Positions 1 through 9,279 of a stretch of 64,000 bases of DNA are shown piece by piece. The DNA comes from Girardinichthys multiradiatus (Eukaryota > Chordata > Actinopteri > Cyprinodontiformes > Goodeidae). The notes beneath the pieces are model-generated. The model saw nothing but the letters and a program-made list of their open reading frames with translations. It made no database searches and was not told the DNA's origin. The first letter of the stretch is position 1; each line of letters opens with the position of its first letter. Location: the NCBI RefSeq assembly GCF_021462225.1, contig NC_061808.1, positions 26,077,119-26,141,118 of the forward strand. Reading direction: 5' to 3'. The translations under genes were made by a program, and so were the position numbers.

Positions 1-627
1 ACATGCCCTCAATCGAAATGAAACTGAAGAGCAGTTGTGGATGATTTTGTGCCTTTGGTAAGAGATGAACTCCATTTTCTCCAAGGTTAAAAGTTTTTTC
101 TTTTTTTGTACCCAAATTTTTAAAGGGGTGCTCTTTCCAAGTCTTCCACAGTGAAAGTCTGTTTTGTGGCTCCGTACATGGGCACACAGTTTAATCTGTA
201 AAGAATGATACTTGTTTCTTTTTCTTCCCTTTCTTGTTGACTCCTTCTGATCTCTGAAAGTGGATGTTGCCAAGATAAAAAGAACGTGAATTTTTAAAAA
301 TAGCATTTTTGTTAGATTGTAATTGTTTTTGTTTTTAAAGATTTTTAAATGAATTGAGGGGGAAAATGTGTTTATATGCTTTTTTTTATACAGAGATGGA
401 TGGTTTTAGAAGGCATAATATGCCTAAATCTTTTTGTTCCACAATGATGGTACTTCGGCTTTTTACACACGTCTAAAGATGTGGAGAAGTATTGGCAAGC
501 TGTCTTGATGCTCTTCTTGCAGCATGTGATTCATTCTAAATGACACTTTTTACATGTCAAAAATCTTTATTCATCAAGCTCCTGTCACTTAATGAAGTGA
601 CAATAGTAGAAAACGTTTGATATTCAA
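1..627. other. non-coding, nothing recognised
   Basis: AT-rich sequence with several T-runs. No open frame with family resemblance and no recognisable repeat. It ends at a LINE-like tail that starts at 628. Confidence 0.6.
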
Positions 628-1330
628 TTCAAATTCAAAGATACTTTATTGATCCCCGAGGGGAAATTAGAATTCCAGTACAACCCATCCAAACATACAT
701 CATGACACAAGACAATGGGGGGACGGGTCACCGAGGCTTTGCTGCCCACTCACAGGCGCTGCCCTTGCTAGATGAGAAAAGAGGCCATATTAGGAAAGTA
801 GAGGGAAAAAAATCATATTTCACACTTTATCCTTAGCAGGATACAGTTTAAGATTGCAAAAAACCTCAGCACAAAGAAGCAACAGTTGACAAAACAACAT
901 CATGCCGGGAACGGTGAAGGTGGTGTGAGGGGTGCATATGTTTATCTTGAGCATGTGTGTGTGTGCAAGTGAGTGTGTGCAAGTAAGTCCATGAAGCACT
1001 GTCACAGAGGCCATTGTCCTTGATGGTACGTTGGAATGTTCATCAACCGGCCACAAAGTTCTGAGCAGGTCCACAGATGTTCTCAGGGAAGGGAGGGGGC
1101 AGAGGGAGCAGAGCGTCATGTTTACATAACTTCCAGGAGAAGTTGAAGATAGCCAGCCATCAAGGCCGTGCAGGGGAGCCAGATTCAGAAAAACAATAAT
1201 TATTTGGGTTAGGCTGACTCTTAATTTTCTGTCAGCCTTGAGAGTCTCGCTGGTGCTTCTCAAAGGCGAATCCAAATAGCCAAATTCCTGGTCTTTCGCC
1301 AGATCCGAGCGAACAACTTTATCCAAGAAA
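628..1330 (-). repeat. LINE-like 3' tail, copy 1 of a pair
   Basis: This copy is nearly identical to 19960-20680. Read on the minus strand it ends in GGGGATCAATAAAGTATC followed by short TTTGAATTTGAA-type repeats. That resembles the 3' end and polyadenylation signal of a 5'-truncated non-LTR retrotransposon. Both copies share (CAGAGGGAG)n, GTGTGTGTGTGCAAGTGAGTG and long unique stretches. A 168-residue minus-strand frame (820-1326) crosses it but is not kept open in the second copy, so it is probably 3' UTR rather than coding. The exact LINE clade is not assigned. The shared part stops near 1330, as expected for a truncation point. Confidence 0.75.
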
Positions 1331-2014
1331 TATTTGAATTATTCTATTTTCTTCCAAACATAGATCATGCTGCTCACACACAGCTTCAGCACTCTGGCCT
1401 TCTTTATTAACAGTAAACTCAACCCTTTGTGCAACTCTGACAGAATCTTTTTTTTTTTATTGTGTTTCTGATGGCACTTATGAAGGGTACAGCCCTATTA
1501 AATTAGACCCTTATGGTCTTCTTGCAGTGCACTTAGCAAATAGATGCAAAATTTATTTTATTTGTAAGATGTTTTGAAGCGAACAACAACAAGGACCATT
1601 AGGAACATGTGGTGCAATAAGAAAAAGAGAACAAATTGCCAGCTGATGGACAAGAAGAGGAAAACTAAAATAAAACCAGCAGGATTATGTGTCAAATCAA
1701 ATTAAGCTTGAAGTTGGTATGGGCAAAGCAGATGGACAGGTTTATTTAAAGAACAGAAACCATATTCAATATGGGGAGAGGAAAGGCATCTACTCAGGGA
1801 GGAATGATAATACAACAAATAACTTCAGTGATTTACAAAAATAGAATTTGGTGTTTCAATATACTGTTAAATTATACATACATACACCCTCACCAGTATT
1901 TAGTTAAATGTCACTGACTGAGATGCAGATAAACCTCATGCTTTTGCATCCATCAACTAGGTTCTCGCATAATTCTGGCTGGACAGATATCCACTCTATC
2001 ATAATTGGCAGGGC
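1331..2014. other. non-coding, nothing recognised
   Basis: AT-rich spacer without recognisable genes. A possible weak continuation of the preceding repeat (around 1365-1440) is too diverged to claim. It may include the outer end of the Tc1 remnant that follows. Confidence 0.5.
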
Positions 2015-2475
2015 TCATTTCAATAGGTTGGTTTGCTGAATCTGGCTTTTAAACATAGTTCACAAATTTTCTATAGGTTCAAAGTTGGTTTAAGGTTCCG
2101 CAATCTCAATGTTCTTTTAAATTTTTTTCATTCTAAAACCAGTTTTGATCTGTGTTTAGGATCTTTATCTTGTTGGAACATCCATCACATCATGAAAAGT
2201 TTCAACGATCTACCCGGTCATTTAAAGTGAAGTTGGAGGTATTCTATCTTCTTTATTTCATCCACGGGCTTTGAAACATGCCCTTAGCATGATACTGCCT
2301 CCACCATTCTTGAATGTTTGTGCTTGAAAGATTTCTTGGACTTAAATTCCTCACCTCGACTCCTCCAAACATCCTTTGTGATTGTGGCTAAATGATATCA
2401 TATTTGTCTCGTCTGACTATAAAACAGTTCTCCAGATTTTTTTTGGGTTTATCAGTGTGGGTGGCTACTAATTTT
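2015..2475 (-). mobile_element. decayed Tc1-like transposon remnant
   Basis: Minus-strand sense. The plus strand reads like the complement of Tc1 transposase coding DNA, with phrases common to fish Tc1 copies: CATGCCCTTAGCATGATACT, CCTCCACCATT, GACTCCTCCAAACATCCTTT and GTCTCGTCTGACTATAAAAC. No frame survives. The overlapping plus-strand frame at 2033-2230 is a shadow. Terminal repeats could not be fixed, so the boundaries are approximate. Confidence 0.65.
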
Positions 2476-2536
2476 AAGTAAAAATAAGAGACTCATTTCC
2501 TTTTATCAAAAACGGGTTTTGGGCAAAAGTCATTCA

Positions 2537-2790
2537 ATTTAATTCAATCCAGTTTTATTTATATACCAACAATTTACAACACATGTCGTCTCAAGGCACT
2601 TTACAAAGTTAATTCGAAACATATAGATTTCAAGTTGGGTACAGACATTACAATTTATCCTAACTATCCAACAGTGCAGTCGGATTCAGTTTATTATTAA
2701 AATTGGTTAAAAGCTTTTCTATCCAAGGAAACCCAGCAGATTGCATCGAGTCAGTGACTGGCATCATTCACTCCTCCTGGATGAGCATGT
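2537..2790 (+). repeat. dispersed teleost repeat, 5' part
   Basis: Begins with an imperfect TTCAATCCAGTTTTATTTAT and continues through CAAGGCACTTTACAAAG, AACAGTGCAGTCGGATTCAG and GAAACCCAGCAGATTGCATC. The same order of motifs recurs at 32195-32420, so this is a truncated, diverged copy of that repeat. Class unknown; it has no coding capacity. Confidence 0.7.
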
Positions 2791-4339
2791 ATTCCAAGGT
2801 CAATTTTGACGATGGGTCTTCTGTAGACTGCTCACAATTGTTGTCGATGTAATTACAACAGATTTTAAATGGGGGGGGGGGGTTACATGTATGTTTATTT
2901 CCTTTGTTTTTTTACAGAATAGAAATACCAGATTGCTTTTAGGAATTCGGTTTGTGTCTCATGCCAGTATGATAGATCTAGTGCCAGCAGCTGGTTAGCC
3001 TAATGTTGTTCACTGTTGCACATTAATCTTTCTAAAACAACAATGTTTCATTTCTGTTTTGTTAACCCAGCATTAACGCAGCTGTTGGGTTGGCTGTATT
3101 TTTATTTGTTTTATTATTCTTTGCCCCCCCTTTTTTGTTTTTTGTTTTATTTTACTGAGGCATTTCTTTTTCCCTTTAGTATCACGTTAATTCCTCTCGG
3201 CACATAAGGGGTGCTTACTGGTAGATGAGGGAGAGCTGCTCATCAAGATGATGCATTGTGTTTTGTGGTGAGAGATGCCGTTTAAATGACACCAAAACTA
3301 AACTTCGATTATCTGTATTTGCTGGAAGCAACAGCAGCACCCAAGCTTAACATTGGAACCAGCAGTTGTTTAATTGTTCTGAAGTGGCATGGAGGCAACT
3401 GAGGCTTAACTCATTCATTAAAAACCTACATCGAATAGGTAACCATAGCAGGTTTCAAAATGTATTCTGTGTCAAGTATATGGAGAAATGGGCTTCACAA
3501 AAAGGGAGGTTTCCTGATCTGGGTTGCATTGACTAGATGGGTGCATTGTTGGTCTAATTTTTTTTTTTTCCAACAATAAGCAAAAAGAGTCTCTGTTCAT
3601 GCCAAAAATATACACATACAATGTTTTCAGTTTCTATTTTTGTGTCCTTTTTATTCAGCAAGGAGCAACATTGCAGCTTGATGGTGCTGCTTACACTCTG
3701 CTCCTAAACTGAGTACCATCTGATGAAAAACTGGAGAAATCGCTCTGTGCTCACAGGTATGGAAGCCCTCTGTGCGGACAAGGAAAAAAATGGACATGGA
3801 TCAGAAATTTCTTGAGTGAATTTAGCTTCTGTGCGGGCAAATGTGAACAAGTCGCCTCCACGTCTTCCTCCAACCTTTATGGGTTTATTGAATTTCAGTG
3901 GCAAGTGATTTCTCTGCTTGAAAATACAGTTAATATTTTGTATCTGCCATTATAAGGCATAACATACTTACAAAGACATTGGGCAAGAGGCCACAAGCAA
4001 ATGCTTCGAAACTCTTTAGAAATCAGTGAGCTATGACAAATGTGCTCTTCATCTGCCCTCTTGAACACAGTCACTGAAGGGCTCGTAATGCTGGTTTCAC
4101 ATTTCTAAAAAGCCTGCAGTTTCCCTGTTGAGAAACCTGAATGATCTCGATATGCACTATAAGCTGTGAATCCACAGAGACTTGGGTTGGTAGATCACTT
4201 TCAATGTTGGTTTCCATATTTTTAAGCCACCTTTTAATTCTGAAATCAAATCTATTTTGATTCAACTTACATTTGGTGGTTTAGTTTAACATATGTGAGC
4301 TTTATTTGATGGAAATTGAAATCTGTGTACATGTACGAA
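2791..4339. other. non-coding; G12 homopolymer
   Basis: Contains a 12-base G run at 2871-2882 and T-rich tracts near 3120-3160 and 3560. The short frames at 3016-3207, 3704-3904 and 4071-4265 have no family resemblance and look like chance. No transposon was recognised. Confidence 0.5.
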
Positions 4340-5030
4340 CAGAGATGCAACAATCGGGTTGGAGTCTCATTTTTAATCTCCAGTTTTGTAGCCGCTTCTT
4401 AGCTGTTTTGATTTCTCTTTAAAAACTATAAACAGCATTATTTTATTTTCTTCCTGCTCTAATCTGTCTTTCTTTATATTAGGAGCAGAGGCAATATCAC
4501 ACGGTTTGTGAGAGAGGAGTCACTATAAAACATGGTTTTGCTATTATTTTAAAACCATAAATAATATTTTACCACTTAAACTGTCTTCAGCACAGTTAGC
4601 ATTAGTAACTGCAAACAACAGCCCAAGAAGTCGTAATATTCTGCCCAATGAATGTTTACGTGAACTTCAACAAACGTCAGTGTTTATTTCATATTGTGCT
4701 ATGGATCAAACTAATAATAAATACATTTTGGCACACATTATTGTAACTGTAGTAATTAATGTTGGTAACGATGTAAAAGTTGATCCTAGCAGTAACACCG
4801 ATTTTACTTTTTAAATGTCATAAGTCTGTTGTGCTTTCTTTGAAAGTTCACAAGATGCTGAAAATGTTGTCCTTGTTATCTAATGTTTTCTTTGAGTTTT
4901 CCTTCAGAACAACTTCTAAACTGGAGACAAGCAGATTTTAGAGTTTTTGAGTCGACTCACAATAATCAGGGTTGGTAACGGTGAAAATCTGCTGATTTTG
5001 GTCACCAGTTGATTTCTCGGTGCATCTCTA
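4340..5030. mobile_element. hAT-like non-autonomous element
   Basis: The ends are an imperfect inverted pair: CAGAGATGCAACAATCGG at the left, and TCTCGGTGCATCTCTA at the right, whose complement is TAGAGATGCACCGAGA. CAG/TAG-GATGCA termini are typical of fish hAT MITEs. The interior is AT-rich and non-coding. The flanking 8-mers do not form a matching target duplication, so the copy is old or the exact ends are slightly off. Confidence 0.6.
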
Positions 5031-5031
5031 C

Positions 5032-5520
5032 TAGAGGTAGGTGATTCTGGACAAAAAATACATCAGTGTTTATTTCTGTTTTAATCCTAATCACTATACA
5101 GTTTTAAATTAACAATACAGTTTCTAAGATAGCTTCTGGTACAATACAAGAACGACTTAAAAAAAAAAAAAAACTTTATTTATTTTCAAATATTATAGGG
5201 ACACAATTCCCTTAAGTATTGGGGCCCTATATTTACAAGTAAAAAAAAAAAAAAAAAAAAAAAATTACTTTCTCAACTAACATAATATGCTGCTGCCCAA
5301 ACACCATTTGCAGTTAGTGATTCACAGTACAAATATGTTTTCTGTACAATCATAAAACAATGCAAATCAAATTTAAATACTGCATAATAGTCACCTACCA
5401 TACTGCTTGATTGACCACATGTATTGCCCGTCTTTAATTAAAAGCATATGTTTATCATTGTTATTGCCGTTTTCTGTTCCTTAATTAAAATTTCGCAATT
5501 GTTTAATTGCCCAGCACTAA
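5032..5520. mobile_element. second hAT-like MITE with internal A-runs
   Basis: Left end TAGAGGTAGGTGATTCTGG; the right end complement is TAGTGCTGGGCAATTAAAC. These match imperfectly as TIRs and resemble the 'gctgggcaat' MITEs frequent in fish genomes. Two A-runs (around 5159-5173 and 5241-5264) lie inside. It directly abuts the preceding element. No coding potential. Confidence 0.5.
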
Positions 5521-5582
5521 TATCTCCCCAAGATCTATATAATATGCATGTGGTAAAATGGATGAACTCCATTTGCCTAGTT

Positions 5583-5778
5583 CCAGCTAGTGATTTTACC
5601 ACTTACCTGTGTTCAAGGAACTAAAGGAGGAGGTGCGGCCTAACCTCCTGCATTTGGAGGTTTCAGGGAAGTGATGTCACAGGAGGTACCAGGTGAAGAG
5701 GGGAGAAGAAACTGTTAAAGTGTTAAGTTAACTTTGAGGTTTTGTTTATTAGTTTTGAAGTGTTAGAGTTAGGATATA
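5583..5778 (+). repeat. possible LTR-like sequence, left half
   Basis: Purine-rich sequence (AAAGGAGGAGGTGCGG onward) that may continue beyond Tc1 element A at 7349-7690. There the sequence reaches TTTTGTAAATAAACCACCTG, an LTR-like polyadenylation context. If so, element A split one LTR-like repeat. No second LTR is seen, and the call rests on style rather than on a match. Confidence 0.25.
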
Positions 5779-5980
5779 CAGGTCCTTCTAAAAAAATTAG
5801 CATATTGTGATAAAGTTCATTATTTTCCATAATGTCATGATGAAAATTTAACATTCATATATTTTAGATTCATTGCACACTAACTGAAATATTTCAGGTC
5901 TTTTATTGTCTTAATACGGATGATTTTGGCATACAGCTCATGAAAACCCAAAATTCCTATCTCACAAAATTAGCATATTT
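5779..5980 (+). repeat. element A left TIR with two internal direct repeats
   Basis: Long TIR pairing with 7147-7346. The core AAATTAGCATATT occurs twice, at 5794-5806 (outer) and 5967-5979 (inner), 173 bp apart. This resembles the IR/DR layout of Sleeping Beauty-type Tc1 elements, where the direct repeats are transposase-binding sites. That function here is inferred. Confidence 0.85.
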
Positions 5981-6055
5981 TATCCGACCAATAAAAGAAA
6001 AGTGTTTTTAATACAAAAAACGTCAACCTTCAAATAATCATGTACAGTTATGCAC

Positions 6056-7018
6056 TCAATACTTGGTCGGGAATCCTTTAGCACAAATGACTGCTTCAAT
6101 GCGGCGTGGCATGGAGGCAATCAGCCTGTGGCACTGCTGAGGTCTTATGGAGGCCCAGGATGCTTCGATAGCGGCCTTTAACTCATCCAGAGTGTTGGGT
6201 CTTGAGTCTCTCAACGTTCTCTTCACAATATCCCACAGATTCTCTATGGGGTTCAGGTCAGGAGAGTTGGCAGGCCAATTGAGCACAGTGATACCATGGT
6301 CAGTAAACCATTTACCAGTGGTTTCGGCACTGTGAGCTGGTGCCAGGTTGTGCTGAAAAATGAAATCTTCATCTCCATAAAGCTTTTCAGCAGATGGAAG
6401 CATGAAGTGCTCCAAAATCTCCTGATAGCTAGCTGCATTGACCCTGCCCTTGATAAAACACAGTGGACCAACACCAGCAGCTGACACGGCACCACAGACC
6501 ATCACTGACTGTGGGTACTTGACACTGGACTTCTGGCATTTTGGCATTTCCTTCTCCCCAGTCTTCCTCCAGACTCTGGCACCTTGATTTCCGAATGACA
6601 TGCAGAATTTGCTTTCATCCGAAAAAAGTACTTTGGACCACTGAGCAACAGTCCAGTGCTGCTTCTCTGTAGCCCAGGTCTGGGGAATGCGGCACCTGTA
6701 GCCCATTTCCTGCACACGCCTGTGCACGGTGGCTCTGGATGTTTCCACTCCAAACTCAGTCCACTGCTTCCGCAGGTCCCCCAAGGTCTGGAATCGGCCC
6801 TTCTCCACAATCTTCCTCAGGGTCCGGTCACCTCTTCTCGTTGTGCAGCGTTTTCTGCCACACTTTTTCCTTCCCACAGACTTCCCACTGAGGTGCCTTG
6901 ATACAGCACTCTGGGAACAGCCTATTCGTTCAGAAATGTCTTTCTGTGTCTTACCCTCTTGCTTGAGGGTGTCAATAGTGGCCTTCTGGACAGCAGTCAG
7001 GTCTGCAGTCTTCCCCAT
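6056..7018 (-). CDS. Tc1 transposase, full frame but probably inactive
   Basis: 320 residues. In Tc1 elements this enzyme binds the TIRs, cuts the element out and inserts it at TA. The N-terminus (about residues 8-45) is a paired-like helix-turn-helix containing SQSAVSRHL. A basic GRKKCGRKR stretch follows (50-58). The DDE catalytic domain runs from about 125 to 310. The first Asp is D134 in LFSDESKF and the acidic third residue is E259 in SPDLNPIENLW. The second catalytic Asp is replaced by Asn (N224 in FQHNLAPAH), where element B has Asp. Position 175 is Cys where B has the usual Trp. Fourteen residues present in B after the IPQ motif are missing after Q113. The start ATG follows the sequence pattern shared with B. 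Losing the catalytic Asp should abolish catalysis, although DNA binding may persist. D-to-E spacing is 34 residues, i.e. DD34E. Confidence 0.9.
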   Translation of the reverse strand: MGKTADLTAVQKATIDTLKQEGKTQKDISERIGCSQSAVSRHLSGKSVGRKKCGRKRCTTRRGDRTLRKIVEKGRFQTLGDLRKQWTEFGVETSRATVHRRVQEMGYRCRIPQTWATEKQHWTVAQWSKVLFSDESKFCMSFGNQGARVWRKTGEKEMPKCQKSSVKYPQSVMVCGAVSAAGVGPLCFIKGRVNAASYQEILEHFMLPSAEKLYGDEDFIFQHNLAPAHSAETTGKWFTDHGITVLNWPANSPDLNPIENLWDIVKRTLRDSRPNTLDELKAAIEASWASIRPQQCHRLIASMPRRIEAVICAKGFPTKY

Positions 7019-7146
7019 GATTGGGGTTTTGAGTGATGAACCAGGCTGGGAGTTTTAAAGGCCTCAGGAATCTTTTGCAGGTGTTTAGAGTTAACTCGTT
7101 GATTCAGATGATTAGGTTCATAGCTCGTTTAGAGACCCTTTTAATT

Positions 7147-7346
7147 ATATGCTAATTTAGTGAGATAGGAATTTTGGGTTTTCATGAGCTGTATGCCAAA
7201 ATCATCCGTATTAAGACAATAAAAGATCTGAAATATTTCAGTTAGTGTGCAATGAATCTAAAATATATGAATGTTACATTTTCATCATTACATTATGGAA
7301 AATAATGAACTTTATCACAATATGCTAATATTTTGAGAAGGACCTG
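7147..7346 (-). repeat. element A right TIR
   Basis: Inverted partner of 5779-5980. It has the inner ATATGCTAATTTAGTGAG and the outer ATATGCTAATATTTTGAG copies of the repeated core, and ends in AAGGACCTG next to TA. A few substitutions separate it from the left TIR. Confidence 0.9.
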
Positions 7347-7348
7347 TA

Positions 7349-7690
7349 ATTGTTAAACCGTAAACACAGGGTTGTTGCTAGATAGAAGTAGCTTCAGTGA
7401 TTTGAGATTATTTCTCATGTTGGAATATTCCTGCAAGATGGAAGATTCCATTTCAGTTAATTGTGTTTGGAAGGGCATGAAGGTATTTAAGCAGATCAGG
7501 AAAGAAGTTAAGGAGGGAGGACCAGGTCAGTGTAGCTGTGTGCACGTGACGTTAATTTTGGTTGGTTTGAGTATAGTTATGTTTGTTTTGTCACTTTCAA
7601 GTTTAAGTCATTTTTGTACATATTTGTGGTTGCTCTTTTTGTAAATAAACCACCTGCTACACTGGAGAACATCAGTCTGCTGCCCTTCAG
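7349..7690 (+). repeat. possible LTR-like sequence, right half
   Basis: Continues the sequence interrupted by element A. It ends in a T-rich stretch with AATAAA (GTAAATAAACCACCTG) like the R/U5 part of a fish LTR. Short frames here have no family resemblance. Weak call. Confidence 0.25.
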
Positions 7691-8005
7691 CCACTTTGGC
7701 CACAATATACCACAATGCAGTATGAGCAAAGTTTTTTCTAGCTTTTATATCTTATTTATTTTATTAAAAATAAAAAGGTTTCCTAAAGACAAAACTTCAG
7801 TCGGCTGAAGGTAAATTGCATGCTTTTGTAAAACTAGTCATGTTGTCAACCATTACAGTGCAGTGTTGATAGTTCGTGCCTTTAAGGTCTCCCAGGTTGT
7901 CCATCAGCAGTGCTTTTCAGGAAACAAAGCGAGGATAAATGATCCATTAAAAGTCATCAAAGTCTGAGCAACCTAAATGACAAGTTAAAGACACAATTAC
8001 AAACT
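7691..8005. other. non-coding spacer
   Basis: Unique-looking AT-rich sequence between elements A and C. No gene or repeat recognised. Confidence 0.5.
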
Positions 8006-8007
8006 TA

Positions 8008-9273
8008 CAAGGGTTGGACAATGAAACTGAAACACCTGTCATTTTAGTGTGGGAGGTTTCATGGCTAAATTGGACCAGCCTGGTAGCCAGTCTTCATTGA
8101 TTGCACATTGCACCAGTAAGAGCAGAGTGTGAAGGTTCAATTAGCAGGGTTAGAGCACAGTTTTGCTCAAAATATTGAAAAGCACACATTATGGGTGACA
8201 TACCAGAGTTCAAAAGAGGACAAATTGTTGGTGCACGTCTTGCTGGCGCATCTGTGACCAAGACAGCAAGTCTTTGTGATGTATCAAGAGCCACAGTATC
8301 CAGGGTAATGTCAGCATATCACCAAGAAGGACGAACCACATCCAACAGGATTAACTGTGGACGCAAGAGGAAGCTGTCTGAAAGGGATGTTCGGGTGCTA
8401 ACCCGGATTGTATCCAAAAAACATAAAACCACGGCTGCCCAAATCACGGCAAATTAAATGTGCACCTCAACTCTCCTGTTTCCACCAGAACTGTCCGTCG
8501 GGAGCTCCACAGGGTCAATATACACGGCCGGGCTGCTATAGCCAAACCTTTGGTCACTCATGCCAATGCCAAACGTCGGTTTCAATGGTGCAAGGAGCGC
8601 AAATCTTGGGCTGTGGAAAATGTGAAACATGTATTGTTCTCTGATGAGTCCACCTTTACTGTTTTCCCCACATCCGGAAGAGTTACGGTGTGGAGAAGCC
8701 CCAAAGAAGCATACCACCCAGACTGTTGCATGCCCAGAGTGAAGCATGTGGATGGATCAGTGATGGTTTGGGCTGCCATATCATGGCATTCCCTTGGCCC
8801 GATACATGTGCTAGATGGGCGCGTCACTGCCAAGGACTACTGAACCATTCTTGAGGACCATGTGCATCCAATGGTTCAAACATTGTATCCTGAAGGCGGT
8901 GCCGTGTATCAGGATGACAATGCACCAATACACACAGCAAGACTGGTGAAAGATTGGTTTGATGAACATGAAAGTGAAGTTGAACATCTCCCATGGCCTG
9001 CACAGTCACCAGATCTAAATATTATTGAGCCACTTTGGGGTGTTTTGAAGGAGCGAGTCAGGAAACGTTTTCCTCCACCAGTATCACGTAGTGACCTGGC
9101 CACTATCCTGCAAGAAGAATGGCTTAAAATCCCTCTGACCACTGTGCAGGACTTGTATATGTCATTCCCAAGTTGAATTGACGCTGTGTTGGCCGCAAAA
9201 GGAGGCCCTACACCATACTAATAAATTATCGTGGTCTAAAACCAGGTGTTTCAGTTTCATTGTCCAACCCCTG
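8008..9273 (+). mobile_element. Tc1/mariner element C (DD36E-type), full length
   Basis: A 1266-bp element flanked by TA at 8006-8007 and 9274-9275. Short TIRs of about 30 bp: left CAAGGGTTGGACAATGAAAC, right complement CAGGGGTTGGACAATGAAAC. It carries one transposase gene on the plus strand, broken by a frameshift and two stops (8191-9221). The family differs from A and B in both TIR and protein. Its right end lies six bases from the left end of element B, so two independent insertions sit almost side by side. Confidence 0.93.
8191..9221 (+). pseudogene. Tc1-like transposase, broken, DD36E spacing
   Basis: The frame starts at ATG 8191 (MGDIPEFKRGQ) with an N-terminal helix-turn-helix (VTKTASLCDVSRATVSRV) and a GRKRK basic motif. 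A one-base loss near 8452-8457 shifts the frame. An in-frame TGA lies at 8841-8843, and a second TGA at 9174-9176 is probably a CGA-to-TGA CpG change, since the family normally has Arg-Arg-Ile there. The frame then runs to AAKGGPTPY and TAA at 9219-9221. Catalytic residues are all present: Asp in VLFSDESTF, Asp in YQDDNAPIH and Glu in SPDLNIIEPLW. Counting codons from the second Asp to the Glu gives 36 intervening residues, against 34 in elements A and B. Such spacing is reported for the DD36E group of Tc1/mariner. Assignment to that clade is inferred. Confidence 0.9.
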
Positions 9274-9279
9274 TACATA

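Larger units (their letters stand above)
5779..7346 (-). mobile_element. Tc1/mariner element A, nearly complete
   Basis: A 1568-bp element flanked by TA at 5777-5778 and 7347-7348, the canonical Tc1/mariner target. It has TIRs of about 200 bp beginning CAGGTCCTTCT. It encodes one uninterrupted transposase frame on the minus strand. It is the same family as element B at 9280-10888, in opposite orientation, and is shorter mainly because of a 42-bp in-frame coding deletion. The right TIR ends GAAGGACCTG. The high A/B similarity and intact frame suggest a fairly recent insertion. Confidence 0.95.

Noticed and set aside
820..1326. 168-residue minus-strand frame
   Set aside because: It lies in the LINE-like tail, and the near-identical copy at 19960-20680 does not keep it open, so it is probably 3' UTR.
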